Source: an uncultured Planctomycetaceae bacterium
GTDB taxonomy: Bacteria > Planctomycetota > Planctomycetia > Planctomycetales > Planctomycetaceae
Assembly (NCBI GenBank): GCA_903861195.1
Contig: CAIOTJ010000268.1
Location: 35,633 to 99,632, forward strand
Reading direction: 5' to 3'
DNA length: 64,000 nucleotides
The notes under the pieces were generated by a model. That model did no database searches and had not been told where the DNA came from. It worked only from the letters and a program-made list of their open reading frames with translations. Made by a program: the position numbers and the translations under genes. Below are positions 1 to 8,044 of this stretch, piece after piece. Numbering within the stretch: the first letter of the stretch is position 1; each line of letters starts with the position of its first letter.

Positions 1-780
1 AACGGCGTACCGGCCGCTCGGCGAGGTGGTGTTGTCCGATCGGTGGTAATCACTGGAGGGGATCGGTCATCGGCAGACCAGGGGGGAATTGAGAGGCTCG
101 CGATCCCCTTCATCGGCAATGGAAAAGCAGGTTGAGGAGTGCCGCATGCATGGGTTTCACTGTGGAATTGGGAGTCATCCACAGACTTGAAAGTGTGGCA
201 GTCGTTTCCGGAAATCCACAAACGGCTGTCGACTCGGTGCACCGACGAACTCTCGGGATGTTTCCCAGGGATCAGTTACGACTCTGGACTGGAGCCACGC
301 GATGTGGATGAAGCCGGAAGGACCGGACGGTGGGTTTTGCCACAACTTCTCAGTCTTCTGGTGACTGTCTTTCAGCCGGCGATTTCGCGTTTTCTGGTGG
401 GGCGGGCTCACTGTTCGCTGGAGAACGTAACATGTCCCACGGTATGTCATTTCCGTCACGAAGTGAGGTGCTGTCGCATGAATCCGGCGAGATTCTCTGA
501 GAAAGCTGCAGATCGCCCGAATGCGGTCCGTTCCGAGGCCATCGAGTTCGCCCGGTTGGGTTGTGTCGACAATCCGGTCACGTCGTTCGAGCAATGCAGG
601 CAAATGCTCTGGAAGGGAGTGCCTCTGCTGATGATGCTGAGTGTGGCTATTGAGGCGGCGATGGGATTTAAGTCCGCCTGAGGACTCAGGCATCGCTGTC
701 CGAATCGGTCCAGACGTCACAAATCCCAGCGGATCATCAATCAATAGTTCTTGTTCTCTAGTTCCGGAATTGTCAAGTCG
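1..780. other. Leading region without a supportable gene
   Basis: Open frames of about 180 codons exist on both strands (139-681 forward and 175-744 reverse), but they overlap each other head to head. Neither shows a signal peptide, membrane segment, repeat or recognisable family motif. I see no RNA gene or obvious hairpin. The stretch may be a decayed gene or the upstream region of something outside the window; nothing in it can be named. Confidence 0.4.
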
Positions 781-1578
781 TCACCGAGGTTGGGGTGCGG
801 CATGGGGCTCGGGCGCGAATTGCAATTCCGGAGCCACAATCGCCAGAAACAGCCGACCATCTGTATGCCAGTGGTCACCGCCTCCGTTTTTGCCCGATTT
901 GACTGGCTGGAAATCATCGACGTAAGACTGTCCCAGCAGTCGGTTGGTGCGGGTCAGATCACGAACCAGAGTTTCTCGTTCCCGGTCGATGTCACCATCA
1001 ATCTGGTGGGTGACCTGTCCGGTCCGCCGACTCAGTTCGACCGCCCGGTCGAAAATCGCCGCCCCCGCCCACAGCGGTCGGCCATTCGCATCCAGCTCGG
1101 CCGACTCCCAAAACCGCACATGATGCCGTTGCCGGGGATTGTTCCCCACCGGCTTTTCAAACGCCAGATCCTGCGGTCGGCCCCATAGGAAAAGGTTACT
1201 GACCGGGGCGGTCTCGTAAGGCTTCCCCAGCACGCTCGCCTCGACGATTTCGAGGCTACTCTTCAGCGACAGCGGATCGGCCGGCCGCCATCCCGCCGCG
1301 ACCAGGCAGTGCACCACCTCGCGCCGTGTCCCAACCAGCGCGAAATTCAACGGATCCGCGGGCGTGCCATCCCCCGTCTGGGTCGTCACTGGTAACGCGG
1401 CTAAAGCGGGATGATGCCGCGAGTAGTAACGCCAAAACTCGGGGGCGGCCACATACGCTGCCGCGCCGTAGAGTCCGCCCGAGAGTAGCAGCATGCGGAA
1501 GATAGCCCGCCACCGTGACCGGGAGGCGGAAGCGAGAGAGGTGGGTGGCGATGTGGAAGCAGTCTTAGCCGATGGCAT
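781..1578 (-). CDS. LssY C-terminal domain membrane protein
   Basis: Predicted protein of 265 residues. A hydrophobic segment follows a basic N-terminus (around residues 24-45). The rest resembles the LssY_C domain (PF14067) often found attached to PAP2 phosphatases or alone in planctomycetes. Recognition rests on the segment with NLFLWGRPQDLAFEKPVG followed by a conserved RHHVRFW, then a T-H-x-I-D-x-D-I-D-x-E-R-x-x-L pattern near the C-terminus. The start at 1578 was chosen because it puts the basic and hydrophobic segment at the N-terminus; the frame is open further upstream to 1827 with low-complexity sequence that does not look like protein. The gene is divergent from the sugar dehydrogenase gene at 1874. 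The molecular function of LssY_C is not known. An enzymatic PAP2 domain is absent here. Confidence 0.75.
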   Translation of the reverse strand: MPSAKTASTSPPTSLASASRSRWRAIFRMLLLSGGLYGAAAYVAAPEFWRYYSRHHPALAALPVTTQTGDGTPADPLNFALVGTRREVVHCLVAAGWRPADPLSLKSSLEIVEASVLGKPYETAPVSNLFLWGRPQDLAFEKPVGNNPRQRHHVRFWESAELDANGRPLWAGAAIFDRAVELSRRTGQVTHQIDGDIDRERETLVRDLTRTNRLLGQSYVDDFQPVKSGKNGGGDHWHTDGRLFLAIVAPELQFAPEPHAAPQPR

Positions 1579-1873
1579 GGACAAGGTTTCCCGAAAGGAT
1601 GGTGAGCCGAGTCGCTGGCCGATTTCTCCAATCGTGGACCGACCAAAACTCGAATCAGACTCCATAATAACCGGCTGCCTCCCCGGCCGCCCTGTTCGAT
1701 ATCGTCTGGCGCGGTCACCTGGATGGGGCGGGGGGCAGGCAGACGGAAGACCAATCTGGCGCGTCGATACTTGACGGCAGTACCCTGGGGCTTCACGATT
1801 TGGGTCCACAATTGTCTCCCGCCACATCGGGGGGACCCTCGGGCCGTCTCATTCCCTCCACCTGACCCTCACT

Positions 1874-4579
1874 ATGCCTGCCCTTCGCTTGCTCACCAGC
1901 CTGCTGCTGACCACCCTCGCGGCTCCGCTGCTGATGGCCGCCGAACCGGTCGATCCCACCCGGTTGGAAACCACACCGCTGGTGACCGGTCTGCGTCAAC
2001 CGATGGAATTGGCAATTGCTCCCAATGGCGACGTTTTTTTCATCGAGCTGGAGGGCAAGCTGAAGGTCTGGAGCCCCAAGACCCAAGCTGTCCGGCTGGT
2101 GGGTGAACTCAAGGTCACCACCGAGCAGGAAAATGGACTGATTGGTCTGGCCCTCGATCCCCGATTTGAACAGACGCAGTGGGTCTATCTGCAGTACTCG
2201 CCCCCCAACTTCACGGGGCAGCATATCAGTCGTTTCACTCTGGTCGAGGGGCAGCTCGATCTCGTCTCCGAGAAGCTGTTGCTGAAATACGAAGAGCAGC
2301 GGCGGGAGTGCTGTCATCACGCGGGCTCGATGCAGTTTGGTCCCAATGGGGATCTCTTCATTGGCACCGGCGACAACACCAACCCATTCAACGATTCGCA
2401 GAGTTACGCCCCAATCGACGAACGGCCCGGTCGCGAGCCCTGGGATGCCCAGAAATCGTCCGCCAACACGAACAGCTACAACGGCAAGATCCTGCGGATC
2501 CGCCCGACCCCCGAGGGAGGCTACGAGATTCCCGAGGGAAATCTCTTCCCCCGCGACGGCTCACAGGGGCGACCCGAGATCTACGTAATGGGCTGCAGGA
2601 ATCCGTGGCGCATCAACGTCGACCCGGCCACTGGCTACCTCTATTGGGGAGACGTCGGACCTGATGCCCAAGGAGAGGGGCCCCGTGGTCCCCGGGGTTA
2701 TGACGAGGTCAACCAGGCACGGAAAGCTGGAAACTTCGGCTGGCCCTACTTCATTGCCAACAATCAGGCCTATGCGTGGGTCAACTTCGCCACCGGTGAA
2801 GTCGGTGCGAAGTTCGATCCTGTCGCCCCTGTCAACAATTCCCCCAACAACACCGGGGTGAAGACGCTTCCCCCCGCACAACCCGCGTTCCTCTACTATC
2901 CGTATGCCGCCTCCCCCGAGTTCCCCGATCTCGGAACCGGGGGCCGCACTGCCTGTGCCGGTCCGGTCTACCATTTCGATCCGACCAACAAAGCACCGGG
3001 GAAATTCCCCGTCGAGTACGACAACTGCCTGTTCATCTACGAATGGTCCCGCAACTGGATCAAGGTCGTTCATCTGGATGACCAGCAGAACATTGCAAAA
3101 GTCGAGTCTTTCCTCCCCCAGCAGCGCTTCGTCCGCCCGATCGACATGGCGTTTGGGAGTGATGGAGCGATGTACCTCATCGAGTACGGTGAAACTTGGG
3201 GGTTGAATACCGACGCCCGCCTGGTACGCATCGATTACATTGCCGGGAACCGCACCCCGGTCGCCGTCGCGGCCGCAGAGAACAACATCGGCAAACACCC
3301 TCTCGCGGTGAAACTCACCAGCCAAGGGTCTCTCGACAAAGATGCCGAAGACACGCTGGCCTACGAATGGCGTCTGATCCAGGCGACGAACCCGACCGCC
3401 AGTCCCAAGGTTCTCTCGACCGAACCCAACCCGACCATCACGATCGAGCAGCCCGGTGTCTACAACCTGGAACTGGTGGTGACCGACAATCATGGTGCCA
3501 GCCGGTCGGCTGTCGTGCCCGTCGTCGTGGGAAATGCCCGTCCGACAATTCGCTTTCTGCATCCTCAGCCGGGAGATTTCTTCGACCCCTCCCAGCCCAT
3601 CAGCTACAGCCTTGAGGTGGATGATGCCGAAGATGGCACGAACGACTTCGATGCCGTCGAGCAGCAGGACAAGAGGCCGATCGATCCCGCTTCGCCGGGG
3701 CGTGTTTCGCTGAATGCGGTGTTCACAACCGGGCCACTTCCCTCGGCGAATGGAGCAGCAGCCGAGGACCAGGGACCGGCGGGAATGAAACGGATGAAAC
3801 GCAGCGACTGCTTCAACTGCCATGCGGTCGACCAACCCCGTGTGGGTCCTCCACTGCTCGAAGTGGCCAAGAAATACCGTGGCAAAGATGGGGCGCTCGA
3901 GGCCTCGGTGGAGCGTGTGCTGAAGGGGTCCACCGGGGCTTGGGGAAAGATCCCGATGATTCCCCACTCGCAACACACGGTCGACGAGGTGCGCGAGATG
4001 GTGCAGTGGATCTACAGCCTTGAGCCCTCGGGTCTGGTTCGGGTCTTCGAGGGTTTCAATGGAGAGATTCCGGTCAGTGCCGAAGAAGCTGCCAAGCCGG
4101 GCTACTACCGGCTGGAAGCCACCTATGTCGACCGCGGTGTAGGGGACATCCCCCCGTTGAACAACTCGGCCATGCTCGTCCTGCGACGCCGGTTGGTCGA
4201 CGCCGAGACCGCCGATGAAATCCGCGGTCCACAGAAGCTCGCATCCGGGACCGCGCATGGCGGCGCCTTCATAGGGGCCATCAACCACGATCACCTGCTG
4301 CGGTTCAACCAGATCACTCTCGACAAGGTGAAAAAGCTGAAGTTGCGGGTCGCCTCGGCTGGTGCAGGAGGAACGATCGAAATCCGTCGTAACGCCCCCG
4401 ATGGTGAGTTGCTGGCCTCGGTCCCTGTGGAGGTGAACGGCGAATGGGAGAAGTGGTACGAGAAGACGGTCGAGGTCAAGCCGGCCACCGGACGCTGCGA
4501 TCTGTTCGTCCGGTTCGTCAACCCGCAGAACCGCAATGCACTGATGAACCTCGACTCGATTGACTTCCAGCCGGAATAA
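1874..4579 (+). CDS. Secreted sugar dehydrogenase-like protein with PKD, cytochrome c and CBM6-like domains
   Basis: A 901-residue exported protein: the signal peptide ends around the MAAEP sequence at residues 21-25. Residues about 35-440 form a glucose/sorbosone dehydrogenase (GSDH, PQQ-type beta-propeller) domain, with the motifs LRQPMELAIAPNGDVF, NGLIGLALDP, HHAGSMQFGPNGDLFIGTGD and GCRNPWR. A PKD/immunoglobulin-like module follows at about 455-555 (ending YNLELVVTDNHGA). A cytochrome c domain has the heme motif CFNCH starting at residue 646 and a likely distal Met in KIPMIPH. The last 170 residues look like a CBM6 carbohydrate-binding module. This layout is common in planctomycetes, sometimes with an N-terminal ThuA domain, which is absent here. 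Inferred role: periplasmic or surface oxidation of a sugar or polysaccharide end with electrons passed to the attached heme. Substrate unknown. Confidence 0.9.
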   Translation: MPALRLLTSLLLTTLAAPLLMAAEPVDPTRLETTPLVTGLRQPMELAIAPNGDVFFIELEGKLKVWSPKTQAVRLVGELKVTTEQENGLIGLALDPRFEQTQWVYLQYSPPNFTGQHISRFTLVEGQLDLVSEKLLLKYEEQRRECCHHAGSMQFGPNGDLFIGTGDNTNPFNDSQSYAPIDERPGREPWDAQKSSANTNSYNGKILRIRPTPEGGYEIPEGNLFPRDGSQGRPEIYVMGCRNPWRINVDPATGYLYWGDVGPDAQGEGPRGPRGYDEVNQARKAGNFGWPYFIANNQAYAWVNFATGEVGAKFDPVAPVNNSPNNTGVKTLPPAQPAFLYYPYAASPEFPDLGTGGRTACAGPVYHFDPTNKAPGKFPVEYDNCLFIYEWSRNWIKVVHLDDQQNIAKVESFLPQQRFVRPIDMAFGSDGAMYLIEYGETWGLNTDARLVRIDYIAGNRTPVAVAAAENNIGKHPLAVKLTSQGSLDKDAEDTLAYEWRLIQATNPTASPKVLSTEPNPTITIEQPGVYNLELVVTDNHGASRSAVVPVVVGNARPTIRFLHPQPGDFFDPSQPISYSLEVDDAEDGTNDFDAVEQQDKRPIDPASPGRVSLNAVFTTGPLPSANGAAAEDQGPAGMKRMKRSDCFNCHAVDQPRVGPPLLEVAKKYRGKDGALEASVERVLKGSTGAWGKIPMIPHSQHTVDEVREMVQWIYSLEPSGLVRVFEGFNGEIPVSAEEAAKPGYYRLEATYVDRGVGDIPPLNNSAMLVLRRRLVDAETADEIRGPQKLASGTAHGGAFIGAINHDHLLRFNQITLDKVKKLKLRVASAGAGGTIEIRRNAPDGELLASVPVEVNGEWEKWYEKTVEVKPATGRCDLFVRFVNPQNRNALMNLDSIDFQPE

Positions 4580-5042
4580 TTATCACGTGCGGTGAGTCCC
4601 TGTTGTCTTGGCCATCGAGTCACATGGGAGCTTTCCCCCGGGTGACGCAGGGCAGGTTTCTGTTCCGCGCGTTTGGCGACGACTTTGGATTTCGAACTGA
4701 TTTGGGTGGGGCCGGTAACTCGGCTCGGCTCGGTCCGGTACTCTGCCCAAACTCTGCTCCGGACTGCCCAGGCAACCGCGTAAAAATGCAGCCTAAATAT
4801 ACTTGCAAAATGTATGCAAAAGTGTAACGTAGTCAAACTGTGGAATGACGCGGATGTGGGGCTGTCGACGAAGTGGCCTGAGACACCTTCCTGCTCCGCC
4901 CCTCCGCCCTGCCGAACCGAAGCGGCAATCAGCATCGCGTCTTGGCCTGACGGGCAGTCCTGTTGAATGGGAGTGGTTTCAGGGTTTGGAACCAATCCGG
5001 CAAAACTGCTTTTGGGTCGGTTTTCCTGGGAGTCAGAACCTG
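4580..5042. other. Intergenic region, promoter-like AT-rich patch
   Basis: About 460 bases between two forward genes. The stretch 4783-4830 (around gcctaaatatacttgcaaa) is clearly more AT-rich than its surroundings and is the best promoter candidate for the LRR-like gene starting at 5043. A frame is open from 4845 into that gene, but the part before 5043 has no protein-like character. No RNA gene seen. Confidence 0.35.
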
Positions 5043-5585
5043 ATGTTTGTACCCTCAGAAGTGAGGCCCTGTGGGGCCGCGGGCTGCCTGCTATTCGGCC
5101 TGTGGATGGTGAGTCAGGTAACCATTAGCTGGTCTCCTGTGGTTCGGGCTGCCCCTGGGGAGGTGAGAGAGGTGGAACCCCTCTCTTCGGGAGACACGGT
5201 AGCGCTGGCGCTGTGCAGGCAGCAGCTGAGCATCCGACAACTGGCTGAGTCGATCCCCGATGGGGTCTCGCTCTGGCTCGACCTTGAGGGAAGCCTTCTT
5301 GATCCGCAGGCATTTGCCTGGCTGGGAGACCTGGGGTCTCTGGAGGAGTTGTCTCTTGTTGGAACCGGAATTGGTGATCGGCAGTTGCAGCAGGTGTGTC
5401 AGGCACCCCGCTTGAAGAGACTCGATCTTCGGGGCGCTCCTATTACCAAAGCGGCTGTGCCCATCTTGGCGGGGGTTCCCGAACTACGTTGGCTTGATGT
5501 GCGGGGAACGATTCTAAGACGGACTGACGTCGCACCGCTCGAAGTGCTTCTGCCGGAGTTGTCCATTCTGTGCGATCAACCCTGA
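5043..5585 (+). CDS. Small secreted leucine-rich-repeat-like protein
   Basis: Predicted protein of 180 residues. The start at 5043 gives a hydrophobic N-terminal segment (CLLFGLWMVSQVTISW) ending near VVRAAPG, which reads as a signal peptide or anchor. The C-terminal half holds about three degenerate leucine-rich repeats of roughly 23 residues (LGSLEELSLVGTGIGD, APRLKRLDLRGAPITK, VPELRWLDVRGTILRR), similar to the short LRR proteins abundant in planctomycetes. The frame is open upstream to 4845, but that extension lacks protein character. Function unknown; LRRs usually mediate protein-protein contacts. It is followed after 99 bases by another forward gene and could be co-transcribed with it. 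Confidence 0.65.
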   Translation: MFVPSEVRPCGAAGCLLFGLWMVSQVTISWSPVVRAAPGEVREVEPLSSGDTVALALCRQQLSIRQLAESIPDGVSLWLDLEGSLLDPQAFAWLGDLGSLEELSLVGTGIGDRQLQQVCQAPRLKRLDLRGAPITKAAVPILAGVPELRWLDVRGTILRRTDVAPLEVLLPELSILCDQP

Positions 5586-5684
5586 TCGATCACGCCGAGG
5601 AAGCGGGGGAGCACCCGGTTCCTCGGCAATTCCTGCAGCTTCGCCACAAGAGCCTCGAGTGCCACAGATCGGCGGAATCGACCT

Positions 5685-6446
5685 ATGAAACGTCGGCGTT
5701 CCCGGAAACTGCCAGTCATTTCAGAGCAGGCCTCTTCCCTGCGCGAAGGTGTCCGACTGTTTACCGAGAAGGTACAACCTCCTGTCGGGCGCCCTCCGGT
5801 CGTGACTCCTCAGCCAGGAGGCCTTGGTTCTAAAGAAATGCGAAGCAGGTTTTGGCGACTTTTCAATCTGCAGCACTGGCTGTGGGGTTGTGATGTTCGA
5901 CATGTCGTGGGCAATCGCCTAATCCAGATGGGGCTGCAGAGAATTCCGGCTCCCCCCGGATTTCGTTCTCCCAGCGTCTATCTGCAGTCGCTGCCGCGGG
6001 GTCGGACAGTCATCCTGCGTGGCTTCGGAACCGTCATCGCCGAAGCGGGAATTGGGGCGGTGTTCCTTTCGCGTTACCTTCCGTTTCCTGAGTGGATGCC
6101 CGAATTTGACCCCGGGGTCGACCACAGAAGGTTGCCGTTTGTCCCCGAACAGTTGCCTCCCCGCGTCCTGCCCTCGCCGAGTGAAATGGTCGTGGTTCGG
6201 GACCTCGTCGTGCAGCTGCTGCAGTGGATTGCCGAATGGGAACAGGCTGCCATCGAGCAGTTGGGGCCGATCGATCGAGATCGCAGCATCTTGGATTGGT
6301 CTCCCCGGGGGACCGAGTTTTCAGCAGCCACGCTTCCCGCGATCTGGCGACAACTGGTGGGGCGAATGGAAGCGGCTCCCTCCCAGAGTCTCGCATGGTT
6401 CGACCGAGATGCCGTGACTCCGGTGGCGAGGCCAGTGGTGGCCTGA
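5685..6446 (+). CDS. Hypothetical protein upstream of the prepilin-peptidase-like gene
   Basis: A 253-residue protein of no family I recognise. The N-terminus is basic (MKRRRSRK), there is no signal peptide or membrane segment, and the middle has a V-R-H-V-V-G-N-R-L stretch and a Pro-rich part. Its stop codon overlaps the start of the next gene (TGATG at 6444-6448), which implies translational coupling with the prepilin-peptidase-like protein. Coding is supported by that overlap and by a frame free of stops over the full length, while both alternative forward frames are partly closed. A role linked to pilin-like or pseudopilin processing or assembly can be guessed only from position. Confidence 0.65.
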   Translation: MKRRRSRKLPVISEQASSLREGVRLFTEKVQPPVGRPPVVTPQPGGLGSKEMRSRFWRLFNLQHWLWGCDVRHVVGNRLIQMGLQRIPAPPGFRSPSVYLQSLPRGRTVILRGFGTVIAEAGIGAVFLSRYLPFPEWMPEFDPGVDHRRLPFVPEQLPPRVLPSPSEMVVVRDLVVQLLQWIAEWEQAAIEQLGPIDRDRSILDWSPRGTEFSAATLPAIWRQLVGRMEAAPSQSLAWFDRDAVTPVARPVVA

Positions 6447-7957
6447 TGACGCCTGATTCCCGTCGGTTAAGTGACCTCCAGCGCGCTGGCACTGCTCCCG
6501 ATCTCTGGCGTCAGTCGACGATCGGAGAACTCGTGATTCAGGCTGCAATGGCCTCGGGGGCATTAGCTGCGTTGCGGTGGCTGCCCGAAGTTCTGTGGGG
6601 GCAGGGATGTTCCGCCCTGATTCCGGTGTTGGCCGCCGCCTGGATCGTCTGTCGGGGAGCCGGAGTGGCGCGCTCCCGCTTGGCTACAGCGACCACCCAA
6701 CTGGCGGGGGCGGCTCTATGGCTGGCGCTGGCTCAGCCGCTCGAACCCAGGTCTCCCGAGACGTTTCTTCTGCGGGGATTGTTCTCGATGCGCAGCCTCG
6801 CCATGTGGTGGGCCCTGCTGGGGCTCTTCGATGCCATCGCCGTCGCCCGCTGGTGGTGGTGCTTTCCGGGAACACGCGCTGTACAGGAGCTGGAGCAGAC
6901 CCTGCGACGCGGCCTGCTGACCATTTTCGTGCTGGCCCTGTCGGGACTGGTCCTGGGACCGTTGGTCCAGCAGTGGTGGCAGGGGCGTCAACCTCAGCCA
7001 ACCTCGTACGAACTGACCGACCTCTCCACCGCCGAAGCAGGGTTTCTGCTGCTGCTTTCCACCCTTTCGGCTCTTTGGTTTGCGTTCCTTGGGGCAGCCA
7101 TCGGCAGCTTTCTGAATGTCGTCGCCTGGAGATTGCCTCGACACGCGACTGTGGTCCGCGGTGGTTCGCACTGTCCCAGTTGCGCACATCCCATTGAACG
7201 CCGCGACAACATCCCCCTTTGGAGCTGGTTCCGTCTCCGTGGTCGATGCCGACATTGCAACACCGCCATCTCCGGCCGTTATCCAGTGATTGAACTGATC
7301 ACGCTTGGGCTCTTTTTGCTGGTTTACTTTCGCGAGCTGATCTCTGGCGGAGCCAATCTGCCGCTCCGCAAACCGTACTTCAACGCCGGTGTCGTCTGGA
7401 TTTTGTTCTATACCAAATGGGAACTGCTGGGACTGGCCTTGTTCCATGTCTGGCTGCTGGGAGTACTGCTGGTATGGTCGCTGATCGACCATGATCGCCA
7501 GGGTATCCCTCTCCGGTCGATCGCTTGGGTTTTGGTGCTGACAGCCCTCATGCTGGGGGTAATGCCCGCCTGGCAGTTGGTGCCGTGGTCATTTCCCTGG
7601 ATCATCCCCAACCACCCGGTCGCCCCTCTGCAGGTGTTGGGCACTCCGGCCATCGGGCTGGCAGCCGGTCTGTTGACCGGCCTCTCGGTCACACTTGTAT
7701 GGCCCCGGCTGACGGGCGAATCCTTCTCGCCTGGGACCCGGTTTAATCTGGCCGCTGCGATCGCTCTCGTCGGCTTGGGTTGGGGCTGGCAGGCCGTGGT
7801 TCCCGTCTATGTTTTGCTTTGGCCCACCTGGTTTCTATTCCGATCCCTCTGCGGACGTCCCTTTTCCGCCGTGGCCACCCTTGCCCTGCTAATCCTCTGG
7901 CATCACCTGACCTGGAACCAGTGGCCAGGCTGGTGGAGACTGCTCGTGGGGTCCTGA
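6446..7957 (+). CDS. Prepilin peptidase-like (A24 family) protein lacking the second catalytic Asp
   Basis: A 503-residue polytopic membrane protein. The first 200 residues are extra hydrophobic segments not present in PilD. Then comes the A24 N-terminal domain: GAAIGSFLNVVAWRLPR, followed by the zinc-type cysteine pairs CPSC (residue 243) and CRHC (residue 268) and a GRYPVIE motif. The first catalytic Asp region is present as WSLIDHDRQGIP (Asp348 and Asp350). In A24 peptidases the second Asp lies in a G-x-G-D motif; here the matching place reads VGLGWGWQ (residues 442-449) with Trp where Asp is expected, and no Asp occurs anywhere after residue 350. Either the active site is rearranged or the protein no longer cleaves. 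The start is set by the overlap with the upstream gene. No pilin genes are nearby. Confidence 0.8.
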   Translation: MTPDSRRLSDLQRAGTAPDLWRQSTIGELVIQAAMASGALAALRWLPEVLWGQGCSALIPVLAAAWIVCRGAGVARSRLATATTQLAGAALWLALAQPLEPRSPETFLLRGLFSMRSLAMWWALLGLFDAIAVARWWWCFPGTRAVQELEQTLRRGLLTIFVLALSGLVLGPLVQQWWQGRQPQPTSYELTDLSTAEAGFLLLLSTLSALWFAFLGAAIGSFLNVVAWRLPRHATVVRGGSHCPSCAHPIERRDNIPLWSWFRLRGRCRHCNTAISGRYPVIELITLGLFLLVYFRELISGGANLPLRKPYFNAGVVWILFYTKWELLGLALFHVWLLGVLLVWSLIDHDRQGIPLRSIAWVLVLTALMLGVMPAWQLVPWSFPWIIPNHPVAPLQVLGTPAIGLAAGLLTGLSVTLVWPRLTGESFSPGTRFNLAAAIALVGLGWGWQAVVPVYVLLWPTWFLFRSLCGRPFSAVATLALLILWHHLTWNQWPGWWRLLVGS

Positions 7958-8044
7958 ACGCGGTGCTTCCCCATTGCACGCCGAGCAGATGTCGCTGAGG
8001 TGACATAAGGGGACCGTTTCCGCAAAGCCAACGGACTGCCCCGA

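Noticed and set aside
1493..2106. Forward frames over the LssY_C gene and the dehydrogenase start
   Set aside because: They cross the divergent promoter and the signal peptide region of real genes and have no recognisable content.
2561..4294. 577-codon reverse-strand frame across the sugar dehydrogenase gene
   Set aside because: It is fully antisense to a gene with a signal peptide, propeller, heme motif and CBM6-like end; no protein features of its own.
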